This document shows, in pieces, positions 6,501 to 14,828 of a stretch of 18,420 nt of DNA. The DNA is from Pedobacter sp. UBA4863 (GTDB lineage: Bacteria > Bacteroidota > Bacteroidia > Sphingobacteriales > Sphingobacteriaceae), in the NCBI RefSeq assembly GCF_002399615.1, contig NZ_DHDZ01000018.1, positions 1,232 to 19,651 on the forward strand. Reading direction: 5' to 3'. How positions within the stretch are numbered: position 1 is the first letter of the stretch; the number at the start of each line of letters is the position of its first letter. A model generated the notes under the pieces. The model was given only the letters and a program-made list of their open reading frames with translations. It did no database searches and was not told the origin of the DNA. Position numbers and translations under genes: made by a program.

Positions 6501-7865
6501 ATGAAAAAACAGGAATACGCCATAGTAGATATAGAGACCACTGGAGGAAATGCACGTGGCAGCCGCATTACAGAGATTGCCATTATTATCCATGATGGCA
6601 CCCAAGTTGTTGACCGTTGGGAAACCCTTATAAATCCTCAAAAAGAAATACCGCTTCCTATTTTTGCCCTTACTGGCATTAACAATGCAATGGTAAAAGA
6701 TGCGCCTATATTTGATGAGGTAGCTGAGAAGGTTCTCAAGATGCTTAATGCCCGCATCTTTGTGGCACACAATGTCAATTTCGATTATTCATTTGTTCGT
6801 CATGAGCTAGAACTGGCAGGTTTTGTGTGGACAGCCAGAAAATTATGCACCGTACGAATGGCGAGAAAAATTAGACCGGGTATCCGCTCTTATAGTTTGG
6901 GCAATCTATGCCGATCCCTAGACATACCGATTGAAAACCGCCACCGGGCGGGCGGCGATGCCGATGCTACCGCCATTCTGTTTTCCAGACTGCTAAAATG
7001 GGATGAGGAAGGGCAAATCCATAAGATGGTGAAGAATACCTCACATGATCAGCGTTTGCCACCCAACCTTCCCCCAGAAGATTTCGAGGCATTGCCCGAA
7101 AGAACTGGCGTTTATTACTTCTATAACCAAGCCCATAAAGTAATCTACGTCGGAAAGGCCGTAAACCTAAAAAAACGCGTAGCATCCCATTTTAGTGGAC
7201 ATAATATTAACCCACAACGACAGAATTTTTTGAGGGATATATACAGTATATCCTTTGAGATCTGTGCCACCGAATTAATAGCGCTCCTGTTGGAATGTGC
7301 CGAGATCAAAAAACTTTGGCCAGCTTATAACAGGGCATTAAAACGCTTTGAGCCTAAATACGGCCTTTTTGAGTACGAGGCACATAGCGGTTACAGGTAT
7401 TTGGCAATTGGCAAGCTCACTAAGCATCAAACATGCCTGCATGTTTTCGACCGTGAATATGACGGAATAAAATTACTTCGTAGCCTTGCCGAACAATTTG
7501 AAATTGATAACCGCTTCTGTAAATACGGAAGTCCAGCAGGTAGAGAAACTGCTGCGGAAAACAATCTGGCTGAGTGGCCAGATATGAACCAACATAACGA
7601 AAAGATAGAAAGCGCACTTGAGTTGCTATTGAAAAACAGGCCAAGCTTTGCAATTCTCGATAAGGGAAGAACCGATGACGAACGAAGCTGTATATGGGTA
7701 GAAAACGGCGAGTTTTACGGTATGGGGTATATCGCTGCTGAAGAAGGGTTTACCGATCTATCTTTGCTAAAAGAATATGTTACTCCGTATAAAAGTAATC
7801 ACTATATGATGCAATTGGTGTATGGCTATGTGCAAAAGTATCCAAGGAAACGTTTTCTATCCTAA
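6501..7865 (+). CDS. DEDDh 3'-5' exonuclease fused to UvrC/Cho-type GIY-YIG nuclease
   Basis: A 454-residue two-nuclease fusion. Residues 5-165 form a DnaQ-like DEDDh exonuclease with D10 and E12 (VDIETTGG), D95 (NVNFD), H148 and D153 (RHRAGGDA). Residues 197-285 form a GIY-YIG nuclease like the N-terminal half of UvrC and Cho: GVYYF at 203-207, Y216-V-G-K-A, R226, and E265 in LLLECAEIK, followed by PAYN. The last 170 residues have no domain I recognise. Both active sites look complete. The architecture is known in bacteria, but here the ATG directly follows the stop of the dnaE2-like gene. It could proofread for, or process substrates of, the two polymerases, or make the Cho-like 3' incision during excision repair. 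These roles are inferred from context. Confidence 0.9.
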   Translation: MKKQEYAIVDIETTGGNARGSRITEIAIIIHDGTQVVDRWETLINPQKEIPLPIFALTGINNAMVKDAPIFDEVAEKVLKMLNARIFVAHNVNFDYSFVRHELELAGFVWTARKLCTVRMARKIRPGIRSYSLGNLCRSLDIPIENRHRAGGDADATAILFSRLLKWDEEGQIHKMVKNTSHDQRLPPNLPPEDFEALPERTGVYYFYNQAHKVIYVGKAVNLKKRVASHFSGHNINPQRQNFLRDIYSISFEICATELIALLLECAEIKKLWPAYNRALKRFEPKYGLFEYEAHSGYRYLAIGKLTKHQTCLHVFDREYDGIKLLRSLAEQFEIDNRFCKYGSPAGRETAAENNLAEWPDMNQHNEKIESALELLLKNRPSFAILDKGRTDDERSCIWVENGEFYGMGYIAAEEGFTDLSLLKEYVTPYKSNHYMMQLVYGYVQKYPRKRFLS

Positions 7866-7892
7866 AGTGCAATCCCAAAGAAATAGTGGAGC

Positions 7893-7921
7893 AGGTAGTA
7901 TCCCATAGAAAGAGGCTACCT
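7893..7921. terminator. Possible bidirectional terminator hairpin
   Basis: AGGTAG at 7893-7898 pairs with CTACCT at 7916-7921 between convergent genes. The stem is only 6 bp, the loop is 17 nt and no U-tract follows on either strand, so this is a weak call supported mainly by position. Confidence 0.25.
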
Positions 7922-10582
7922 CTACTTCACCTTTACCGTATTATTGCATCTAGGGTATTTGGTACAGCCTAAAAACACACTATGCTTACCAGTACGCTTA
8001 ACCATAAAACCACTATTGCAGCTTGGGCAAAGTAAACTTTTGTCTAAAATCTCTATGTTTTTAAAGGTCTGGTTACAAATAGGGTAATGCGAGCAGCCTA
8101 AAAACTGACTATTATTGATAGGACTCTGTTTAATCTTTAGTTTTCCCGTTTTACAATAAGGACAATGGGTACTTTGAAACGATTCGCCGTTCTTTGTTAA
8201 AACGTAATTACTATCTTCCAGCAATTCTTCTATAAATGTACTTGCTTCGTTAGGGATAAGCAGTACCACCTCATTTTTTGTACGTGTTAAGGCAACGTAA
8301 AACAACCTGCGTTCTTCAGCAAATCGGTAAGCTTCATCATCACTTAAAAGTAAGGATAAGATAGGGTCGTCGGTTACTTTATTAGGGAAACCCAACCAGT
8401 CGTTCTTCAGGTTCAGTAAAATTACATTATCAGCCTCTGCACCCTTCGATTTATGAACCGTTAAGAAATTAATTTCCACATCCTCAAACCCCTTTACTTC
8501 TAATTTTCCCGTTCTTTCTATAAATTTAATGCTGCCATTGGCATATTTAACGAGTTCAATCGCATCAAAGCTATGCCTACCCAACACCAAAATAGATTTC
8601 TTGCCATATCGGGTCACCAAATTTTGCACTTCATTTAAAAAAGTAGTTTCAATATCGTTGCGGTTATGATGTACAAACTTGATGGGCGAGGTTAGGGGCT
8701 CTTTCTTTGAAATGGGATTTTTAGCAATTTGCTTAGGGTTCTTTTTTACAAAATTGGCAGACACGTTTATTAACTCTTGCGAGTTTCTAAAGGTTTGCTC
8801 TATCAATAGCTGCTCATAATGGCCTACATATTTCCCAAAATTGCTAAACAGCGAAATATCGCTACCTGCAAAACGATAGATAGACTGCCAGTCGTCGCCT
8901 ACGCAGGTTAAACGAGCACCAGAAAGATCTCTTATTTCTTTAATCAAATTAAAACGAGAAAAAGAAATGTCTTGATACTCATCAATAATAATATAGCGGT
9001 AATTGTATTTCGGTTGGTTAGCTCTAATTAATTCGGTAGCTCTATTAATCATATCGTTAAAATCTATCTCACAGCGTTCCTTCAACGTTTCGTTATATTT
9101 ATTTAGAATAGGTAGCGTAAAACTCAAAAACATTTCATGCCGCTCGGCCATAAAAAGATCTTTGATACTAAATTTAGCAGAATAGATTTCTTTTAAATTC
9201 ACCGCTTCCAACTGCCTAGATTTACTTAGGTTAATAAAGCCCTCAATAAGTTTAACTAGCTCTTTTCCAAAGTTTTGGTCGTTTGCCGAAACCTGTGTGT
9301 AAATATCTTCGGCTTTTAAGGGCTTAAACACCACATTTTCGGCTTCTAACATTTCTTTAAGCTTGCTAAGCAGTATTTTGTCTCTGTTGTAGTAAGAGTA
9401 AGTTTCTAATAGTTTGGTGTGGTATGTTTTGTGCATTTCGCGTTTCACCTGCATTTCTTCCACGTACTTTTCTTCATTTACAGCAGATAGCCATTTTGCC
9501 TCATCATTCTCATCAACCCCAAAATGCTCTAAATAAATGTCGGCATCTTTAAGGTAAAAATCGGGACGATACACGCCCGTACCATGCGGGTAGGGTTTTT
9601 CATACTCGTAGGCTATGCCGTTAACATAAAGGAAATTAGCAATAATAAGTTCTTCAACACTTTTAACCCTTTCGCCCTGTATGGTATCTAGCTTTACGCT
9701 TTTAACCACGTTTGTAGGTTCGCATTTCGATTTTAAGGTTTGAAAATCAATGCCCTTTTCGGTGTCTATTTTCTCGCCCAACGATGCGTAGCTGTCATTT
9801 TCTTCGGGTATATTCATGTAGCAAGCCACATACTCCACGTAAGCTTTTAATGCTTTCGTGTCGTTTAATATATCGGTTTTTAAATAAGCTGTAATTACCT
9901 TGTTCAAAGTGTTTTCGTTGGTGGTCACCGGTATATGGTCTTCAAACTGTTTAATGGTATTGTAACCTAGTTTATGAAACGTTACCGCACGGGTACCCAA
10001 GCCCAAGGCTGTTATTCGGTTGTTTAAATCCTCTACCGTTTTATTGGTAAACGATAGCAATAAAATATCATTAGGGTTTACGTTTTTTTGCTCAATAAGA
10101 TATTTCACTTTGGCCAAAATGGTTAAGGTTTTGCCAGAACCAGCACCCGCAATAATAAGATTCGAGTACTCGTCTGTAACCAAAGCAGTGCGCTGCTGCT
10201 CATCTAGGCTTTTTCCTTCAATATCATCAAAGTATAGTTTTAGCCGCTCTTTTTCTGCTTTAACGTAATTTAAGTTGTGCTGCTTAACATGGTGGTCTAT
10301 GTTCTCGTATAACTCGTTAAACTCCCTAATGCGTTCTTCTTTCTTATAATAATTGTTTTTGTTCTTAAAGAAATCTTCTGTTGCGGCATAGGCAGCTTTT
10401 ATTCGATCGCGTTCAACCCAGGTAACATAGCCTGTTAGGGTTTTCATTTGGCCTAAAAATGTAATGACTTCCTGTAGTTTGGCCATATAAGTAGGCCTGG
10501 TATATTTCTTCTTGTTTTGCTGGGTCAGGTAAAACCATATAAAGGTAAATAGGGCAAGGACAGCGAGGACGAGCTTGGGCAT
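7922..10582 (-). CDS. HelD/UvrD-like SF1 helicase with membrane anchor, nuclease insert and zinc fingers
   Basis: Numbering here uses a 911-residue frame opened by TTG at 10657; the first ATG is codon 26 (10582), giving 886 residues, and is preferred because no promoter or conserved sequence favours TTG. Residues 28-45 are a hydrophobic anchor. Walker A AGAGSGKT is at 170-177, Walker B IIIDEYQD at 557-563, GDDWQSIYRFAGSD at 587-600, motif V TVHKSKGAEADNV at 733-745 and motif VI RRLFYVALTRTK at 783-794. The GDDWQ/YRF block is closest to E. coli helicase IV (HelD). Between motifs lies a PD-(D/E)XK-like segment with E336, D366 (YRPDFYL) and E377 (YLEHFG). The C-terminus carries two topoisomerase-type fingers: C832/C835/C855/C861 and C877/C880/C898/C904. 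A 3'-5' helicase-nuclease in repair or phage defence is likely; membrane tethering is odd. It ends 56 nt from the convergent operon. Confidence 0.88.
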   Translation of the reverse strand: MPKLVLAVLALFTFIWFYLTQQNKKKYTRPTYMAKLQEVITFLGQMKTLTGYVTWVERDRIKAAYAATEDFFKNKNNYYKKEERIREFNELYENIDHHVKQHNLNYVKAEKERLKLYFDDIEGKSLDEQQRTALVTDEYSNLIIAGAGSGKTLTILAKVKYLIEQKNVNPNDILLLSFTNKTVEDLNNRITALGLGTRAVTFHKLGYNTIKQFEDHIPVTTNENTLNKVITAYLKTDILNDTKALKAYVEYVACYMNIPEENDSYASLGEKIDTEKGIDFQTLKSKCEPTNVVKSVKLDTIQGERVKSVEELIIANFLYVNGIAYEYEKPYPHGTGVYRPDFYLKDADIYLEHFGVDENDEAKWLSAVNEEKYVEEMQVKREMHKTYHTKLLETYSYYNRDKILLSKLKEMLEAENVVFKPLKAEDIYTQVSANDQNFGKELVKLIEGFINLSKSRQLEAVNLKEIYSAKFSIKDLFMAERHEMFLSFTLPILNKYNETLKERCEIDFNDMINRATELIRANQPKYNYRYIIIDEYQDISFSRFNLIKEIRDLSGARLTCVGDDWQSIYRFAGSDISLFSNFGKYVGHYEQLLIEQTFRNSQELINVSANFVKKNPKQIAKNPISKKEPLTSPIKFVHHNRNDIETTFLNEVQNLVTRYGKKSILVLGRHSFDAIELVKYANGSIKFIERTGKLEVKGFEDVEINFLTVHKSKGAEADNVILLNLKNDWLGFPNKVTDDPILSLLLSDDEAYRFAEERRLFYVALTRTKNEVVLLIPNEASTFIEELLEDSNYVLTKNGESFQSTHCPYCKTGKLKIKQSPINNSQFLGCSHYPICNQTFKNIEILDKSLLCPSCNSGFMVKRTGKHSVFLGCTKYPRCNNTVKVK

Positions 10583-10668
10583 GTAATGTTGATGAAAATT
10601 TTTTGCCGTAAGATAAGAATAAAACGCAAAATCTGCTAAATCACCCCAAACAGCCAAGTGTAATTAGG

Positions 10669-10901
10669 TCTTTACTCTTTGCTCCTTGTTCCTTGCTCTT
10701 TACTCCTTACCCTTTAGTCATCGGTCATCCAACTCTTTAGTCTTTCAGCTTTAGTCTTTAGTCTTTGCTCTTTAGTCTTTACTCCTTGCTCCTTGCTCCT
10801 TGTTCTTTACTCTTTACTCTTTCGGCTTTAGTCTTTAGTCTTTGCTCTTTACTCCTTGCTCTTTAGTCTTCGGTCATCGGTCTTCCAACTCCTTACTCCT
10901 T
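10669..10901. repeat. Heptad repeat array between divergent genes
   Basis: About thirty 7-nt steps of the types CTTTAGT, CTTTACT, CTTTGCT, CCTTGCT and CCTTGTT fill most of the gap between the helicase (minus) and the HNH gene (plus). The array is interrupted twice by a CGGTCATC...CCAACTC spacer (near 10712-10735 and 10868-10892). The 17-mer at 10868-10884 is identical to 2047-2063. Both upstream regions therefore consist largely of low-complexity repeat, leaving about 40 nt before the HNH ATG. No further gene is seen in 10583-10942. Confidence 0.93.
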
Positions 10902-10942
10902 TTTTACACAGAAAATAATTATCTTAGGGCTCGCCAAACAAA

Positions 10943-11905
10943 ATGAAAACTACAGCGCTCTCCACATACGCCAAAGCCTTTGCCAAACTCAAAAGAGGCG
11001 GCACCAAATACGGTGCGGCACCGCATAAGCCTATTTTGCTGTTAAGCATCATCGAACTCATCGAAAAAAACATCGTAACCGATAACCGAGTATTTGTAGA
11101 TGCCCAACTGGTAGGCACCTTTAAAGAAAATTGGCTCTTGCTTGTAAATACTGCCCACCAAGAAGATTTTACCCAACCTTTCTACTACTTACAAAACGAA
11201 AGGGTAGCAGGACAAGGCTACTGGTTTCTACAGTCTATGCCAGGCTGCCAAATCAATGCACATATCAAATCAGTAAGTGTGTTGGCTAGTGTTTGCGCTT
11301 ATGGTTATTTAGCCGCCGATTTATGGCTCTTGTTAAACGATGCCGTGAGCCGTGCCTATCTCAAACAAGTATTGCTAGCTACTTATTTCGCAGCAACCCA
11401 AAATAACCTGCTCAGCGCCAAACAGCAGGGGCAAGGCTACCTTAACGATCAAACCTCCGATCTGCTCGAAGAACCTCAAGCTAAATATAAACACATTAGT
11501 AAACACACCGAAGAAGACGTTTTTGTGCGCAATGGCCTGTTTAAACGCCTAGTGCCACGCCTCTACCAACAGCAGTGCAGCTTTACAGGTATGACCCTCA
11601 GCAGCCTATACAGGCATAGCTTTGTAGATGCCTGCCACATCATACCTTTTAGCCACAGCCAAAACGATAGCGTAACCAACGGCATTGCACTTTGCCCAAA
11701 CATGCACCGAGCTTTCGATCGGGGCCTGCTCAGTATCGATGAGAATTACCGCATCCTAGTTTCCGAACATTTAACAGAAGATAAAAACCATCCTTATGCG
11801 CTAGCATCTTTAAAAGGAAAACAAATCATATTGCCCCAACAACAAAACCATTACCCAGCGCAGCAAGCTTTGGCTTGGCATAGGAGCGAGGTGTTTAAGG
11901 GTTAG
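10943..11905 (+). CDS. HNH endonuclease, predicted restriction type
   Basis: A 320-residue protein of the predicted HNH restriction endonuclease group (COG3440-like). The N-terminal half begins with the family's AAPHKPILLLSIIELIE segment (25-41). The C-terminal HNH nuclease has C212 (CSFTG), H232 (DACHIIPFS), N246 (TNGIALC), H255 (NMHRAFDRG) and the trailing GLLSIDENYRILVS. The His-Asn-His positions are complete, so nuclease activity is expected. Such proteins are usually encoded alone and are thought to cut foreign or modified DNA; the target and modification dependence cannot be read here. It stands alone, with a repeat array upstream and a convergent operon downstream starting 74 nt away. 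TATCTTAG at 10920-10927 is a one-mismatch -7 element without a -33 partner. Confidence 0.85.
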   Translation: MKTTALSTYAKAFAKLKRGGTKYGAAPHKPILLLSIIELIEKNIVTDNRVFVDAQLVGTFKENWLLLVNTAHQEDFTQPFYYLQNERVAGQGYWFLQSMPGCQINAHIKSVSVLASVCAYGYLAADLWLLLNDAVSRAYLKQVLLATYFAATQNNLLSAKQQGQGYLNDQTSDLLEEPQAKYKHISKHTEEDVFVRNGLFKRLVPRLYQQQCSFTGMTLSSLYRHSFVDACHIIPFSHSQNDSVTNGIALCPNMHRAFDRGLLSIDENYRILVSEHLTEDKNHPYALASLKGKQIILPQQQNHYPAQQALAWHRSEVFKG

Positions 11906-11979
11906 ATAGGCAAATAAGATAGTTAGAAACAAATGTTGCTAAGTAGCCTTACTTTTCCACTATAATAAGCGTATACCTT

Positions 11980-13008
11980 CTATATTAAGCTTTTTCTACT
12001 TTTTATAGTTACAGCATTAATTTGATGTTTTTCGACTGACCTGCAAGTAAGAAGGTTGTCGTCGAATATTACAATATTGTTGCCTGTAGGATGCAAAGAG
12101 CTCCTAAACTTAATTCCTTGTACGCCTGTAAATACCTTAATAAATTCACAAATAAATTGCGTGGGAATATAGTCAAGCTCCGAGTCGTATCTACGCATAG
12201 GCTTTGAAAGATCAATGCTGATGCTCTTTTTGAGTAAGGTAGATTTAATGCGTTTATTCACTTCAGATGGATGGAATAAGGTAGGTATTTCAGTGAAATC
12301 AGAAATTTTAACTTCTGCGGTAACATTGTCTGCAACAGAAAATGTGGCAATAGTTACTTCATCTAAATACGAAGCTCTAATTTCATAAAGTATAGTATCT
12401 GGATTATCACTTAAATATAAATAAGGAATGCCAATAGGGTTTGACCTCCCCGCAGTAGATATTGCTTTTGGAGGACAGTTCATTTCTTCAATAGGAAATG
12501 AAGCGGTAGCAGGTTGCGTGTGAATTCTCGCTCTAAAATAATGGTCTTCCTTTTTCAGGTTAATTTTACTGTTAAAAAAACCATCCCAGCCAAGATCCTC
12601 CGTTAAATAGGCTATATCTGTCAAATAGCGTCGTTCCCATTTCAATTGTTCTTTCAGTTCTTGCCAATAATTGATGTTCGCAATAATTTCGTCGTTAAAG
12701 TCAACAGGGTCGTCAATGCTTTGTATTGAGGTGTTAATTGACGGGATAACTGCGTTTAGAATTTTACTAGCTATTGCATTGCTTTTAAATAAGTCCCAAT
12801 TGCCTTGTAGTTTATGGATAATGGTTTCACCTTTATCACGGAACTGGAAATTAGCAAACAACTCGTTAAAAAAATCGAAAAGTTCTGCTAACGCGATGGT
12901 TTCTATGTTGGTTGCCTTGCAGCAAGCGCAAGTCCCCACTTTTGCCTGAGCAATAATGAAACCCCGCAGTTCCTCATCAAGAAAGCATTCTTTGCAAACA
13001 GTTTCCAT
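11980..13008 (-). CDS. RES-domain NAD+ phosphorylase-like enzyme with HEPN/RES N-terminal domain
   Basis: A 342-residue protein. The N-terminus has a Cys4 zinc-ribbon-like set, C5-x2-C8 and C27-x2-C30, then a helical region to about 150 matching the HEPN/RES N-terminal domain type. The RES domain starts at YFRAR (157-161). Conserved positions are R159, R188 (AGRSNP), Y198 and E209 (YLYLSDNPDTILYEIRA) and S303/S304 (FRSSLHP). Y198 to E209 is 11 residues, the same gap as Y58 to E69 in the toxin MbcT. RES toxins phosphorolyse or hydrolyse NAD+ and stop growth. No Xre/MbcA-type antitoxin is adjacent; the partners are sce7725 and sce7726 instead. The ATG overlaps the sce7725 stop by one base (TAATG), indicating translational coupling. 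It is last in the operon and probably the effector. Confidence 0.85.
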   Translation of the reverse strand: METVCKECFLDEELRGFIIAQAKVGTCACCKATNIETIALAELFDFFNELFANFQFRDKGETIIHKLQGNWDLFKSNAIASKILNAVIPSINTSIQSIDDPVDFNDEIIANINYWQELKEQLKWERRYLTDIAYLTEDLGWDGFFNSKINLKKEDHYFRARIHTQPATASFPIEEMNCPPKAISTAGRSNPIGIPYLYLSDNPDTILYEIRASYLDEVTIATFSVADNVTAEVKISDFTEIPTLFHPSEVNKRIKSTLLKKSISIDLSKPMRRYDSELDYIPTQFICEFIKVFTGVQGIKFRSSLHPTGNNIVIFDDNLLTCRSVEKHQINAVTIKSRKSLI

Positions 13009-13943
13009 TAGCGTAACAGATAAGAGGCAACTACAATCAGGTGGTTTTTGATGGAGATTTTCTTAACGGTGCCAAGTCCTGGATAACGGCCTTCGGTTAA
13101 ATACCTACGTAGTTCTTCAATAGCGACATTGTTAATACCTTCTGCATCGCAAAAATCAATAGCCTTTTGGGCAGCTTGGGCAAACTTACCCTGTACATTG
13201 GCAATAGAATCATTAGACTCCGACGTGAAGTGCCTAATCCAAAACGTATTAGAATCTTCTTCGTTCTGGTAGGTAAGATGAATAACCACCGCTCTCGGCG
13301 TGCTACCACCCTCCACATATAAGGAGGGAAGAGTGGTGTAATCAGAGAAGCCCTGATAATTTTCCTCCCGATAATACAGATGTTCCTCACTGAATTTGTG
13401 TCCTGGTATCTCTAAAAAATCAGCGTTTTTTGCCTGTTTCTCAAAAACATCATCAAGTCTAATGTAATTCTTCCCTAAAGTTTTAATGTGACGGTCAAGG
13501 CTACGGTATTTGCCAGGATCAAGCAACATAATATCAGTAACCTCTGGCATGGCACAACATGCCTTAAATCCAATGTCGTTAGAAAAACTGTCCAGCCCTA
13601 TAATCATACAATCCTCAAGACCATAATTAGCAATAGATTCTTGAATGAAGTCTTCATTGTCGGTATAGATAAAAGCCGGATAAAATCTGCAATTATCTAA
13701 TTGACTAATATAATCAAGAAAGAAATTACTGTAAGCTGTTGTTTGTCCTACTTGCGGGTTAACAATCAAGAAACAGTTGAACTCATGGTTCTGAAATATC
13801 TCGTGAGCAATATTGAGGTTGCCAAACTCTTCCTTTACAGGTTCCAATACCGGAATAATGCTACCCTGTAGTGTGCCGTCTGCAACAAGCTCCCTTATAG
13901 ATATCAGCTCAAATTGTCTAGCTCTCAAAAAAGGGTAGTACAT
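13008..13943 (-). CDS. sce7725 family protein, function unknown
   Basis: A 311-residue protein recognised by its N-terminus, MYYPFLRARQFELISIREL, followed by IIPVLEPVK (29-37); this resembles the sce7725 family, named after a Sorangium cellulosum gene and usually encoded beside a sce7726 gene. There is a loose resemblance to 'beta family' proteins. No catalytic motif, signal peptide or membrane segment is evident. The C-terminal third contains a charged helical stretch and ends GTVKKISIKNHLIVVASYLLR in two parts, basic then hydrophobic. It starts 10 nt after the sce7726 stop and its TAA overlaps the ATG of the RES gene, so the three should be made together. It may hold the RES enzyme inactive or sense a trigger; that is inference. 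Confidence 0.78.
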   Translation of the reverse strand: MYYPFLRARQFELISIRELVADGTLQGSIIPVLEPVKEEFGNLNIAHEIFQNHEFNCFLIVNPQVGQTTAYSNFFLDYISQLDNCRFYPAFIYTDNEDFIQESIANYGLEDCMIIGLDSFSNDIGFKACCAMPEVTDIMLLDPGKYRSLDRHIKTLGKNYIRLDDVFEKQAKNADFLEIPGHKFSEEHLYYREENYQGFSDYTTLPSLYVEGGSTPRAVVIHLTYQNEEDSNTFWIRHFTSESNDSIANVQGKFAQAAQKAIDFCDAEGINNVAIEELRRYLTEGRYPGLGTVKKISIKNHLIVVASYLLR

Positions 13944-13953
13944 ATGCGTTTAT

Positions 13954-14793
13954 TTAGGTGATCTGCGTATTTAAATTGGCTACCAAACAGTCAAGCTGTT
14001 TGGTACTTAGGTTTAAAGATAAACAAATTTGATTAAACTCAATATGTGCTTTTTTGAGGAATTGTTGTTTCGTCTTACGTTGTTTCATTACCTGCATAAA
14101 CAAGCCATTTAGTGCTGCGGCTGGGATTTGGGAAATCAGTTCTTTACACTGGTCAAACTGCGTAAAGGCGTTCATTTCGGGTAGGTTTCCGTAGTAATCT
14201 AAAACTAGCTGTTTATATTCCTTAGTGTGTAGCATTTCCATCAATGCATGGGCATCCACATTGTAATTGGTAGTAGCAGCTCTTTCTAAATGGAAAAGGT
14301 TGTCGTCATAGGCAATAATTCCTACTTGTTCATCAATACCTATATAACGCTCTAATTGACTAAACGGAACAACAATATAAATCTCATTAAAAACCTTCTG
14401 ATAAACGTTCAATTGGCTATTTAACCGATATGCTGTATCCAGAATAGTCTTAATCTCAAATACCTTCGAAATACCGTTAAACATCGCTAAATCAGCTATC
14501 GCCTTGCCTAATCGTAACTCACTAAAAATAACCGAATCATTGGTGCCTAGTTCATTTTTAAGCCAATTATTTAGAAACTGGTTCTTATAAATATACTCGT
14601 TAGGGTAGTGTTTAGAAAGTACTTTGTAGGCATGCTTAAAAAACTTTAAATAGGTGTTGCCCTTAAAGCGGCGGCTCGAAGCATATCTTTCCAATTTGGC
14701 ATCGATAGAATTAAAATCATTAGCCAACAGTTTCATCATTTCACTTCTTGTAAAAAGAGTAGAATAATCTCTCAGTTGATGGTTTGAATACAT
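13954..14793 (-). CDS. sce7726 family protein, predicted PD-(D/E)XK nuclease
   Basis: A 279-residue protein and first gene of the minus-strand operon. The central region has a restriction-endonuclease-like signature: E92 (SELRLGKAIADL), D101, then E113-I-K115 (FEIKT), with D119, R123, Q127 and Y131 (QLNVYQ) in the usual following helix. This pattern defines the sce7726 family, which occurs with sce7725. It predicts metal-dependent DNA or RNA cleavage, although the activity has not, to my knowledge, been shown. The N-terminal 80 residues are basic and helical, and the C-terminal 120 residues are helical without recognised motifs. The ATG at 14793 lies about 30 nt below a good -7 element. A domain that binds nucleic acid without cutting is the main alternative. 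Confidence 0.78.
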   Translation of the reverse strand: MYSNHQLRDYSTLFTRSEMMKLLANDFNSIDAKLERYASSRRFKGNTYLKFFKHAYKVLSKHYPNEYIYKNQFLNNWLKNELGTNDSVIFSELRLGKAIADLAMFNGISKVFEIKTILDTAYRLNSQLNVYQKVFNEIYIVVPFSQLERYIGIDEQVGIIAYDDNLFHLERAATTNYNVDAHALMEMLHTKEYKQLVLDYYGNLPEMNAFTQFDQCKELISQIPAAALNGLFMQVMKQRKTKQQFLKKAHIEFNQICLSLNLSTKQLDCLVANLNTQIT

Positions 14794-14820
14794 TGATGCC
14801 TTTTATGCTTAAACTTCGGT

Positions 14821-14828
14821 CAAAAGTA
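14821..14828 (-). promoter_or_regulatory. Likely -7 element of the sce7726-sce7725-RES operon
   Basis: On the minus strand this reads TACTTTTG, an exact TAnnTTTG match, about 28 nt before the sce7726 ATG. The -33 region (14848-14851, minus strand TATT) is a poor TTTG match. Upstream, 14842-14861 is a 20-nt imperfect palindrome with CGA/TCG ends in very AT-rich DNA and may be an operator. Confidence 0.45.

Noticed and set aside
11941..11956. Terminator hairpin AAGTA-GCCT-TACTT followed by T residues
   Set aside because: The 5-bp AT-rich stem with a 4-nt T run is too weak to call; it remains possible because it lies between convergent genes.
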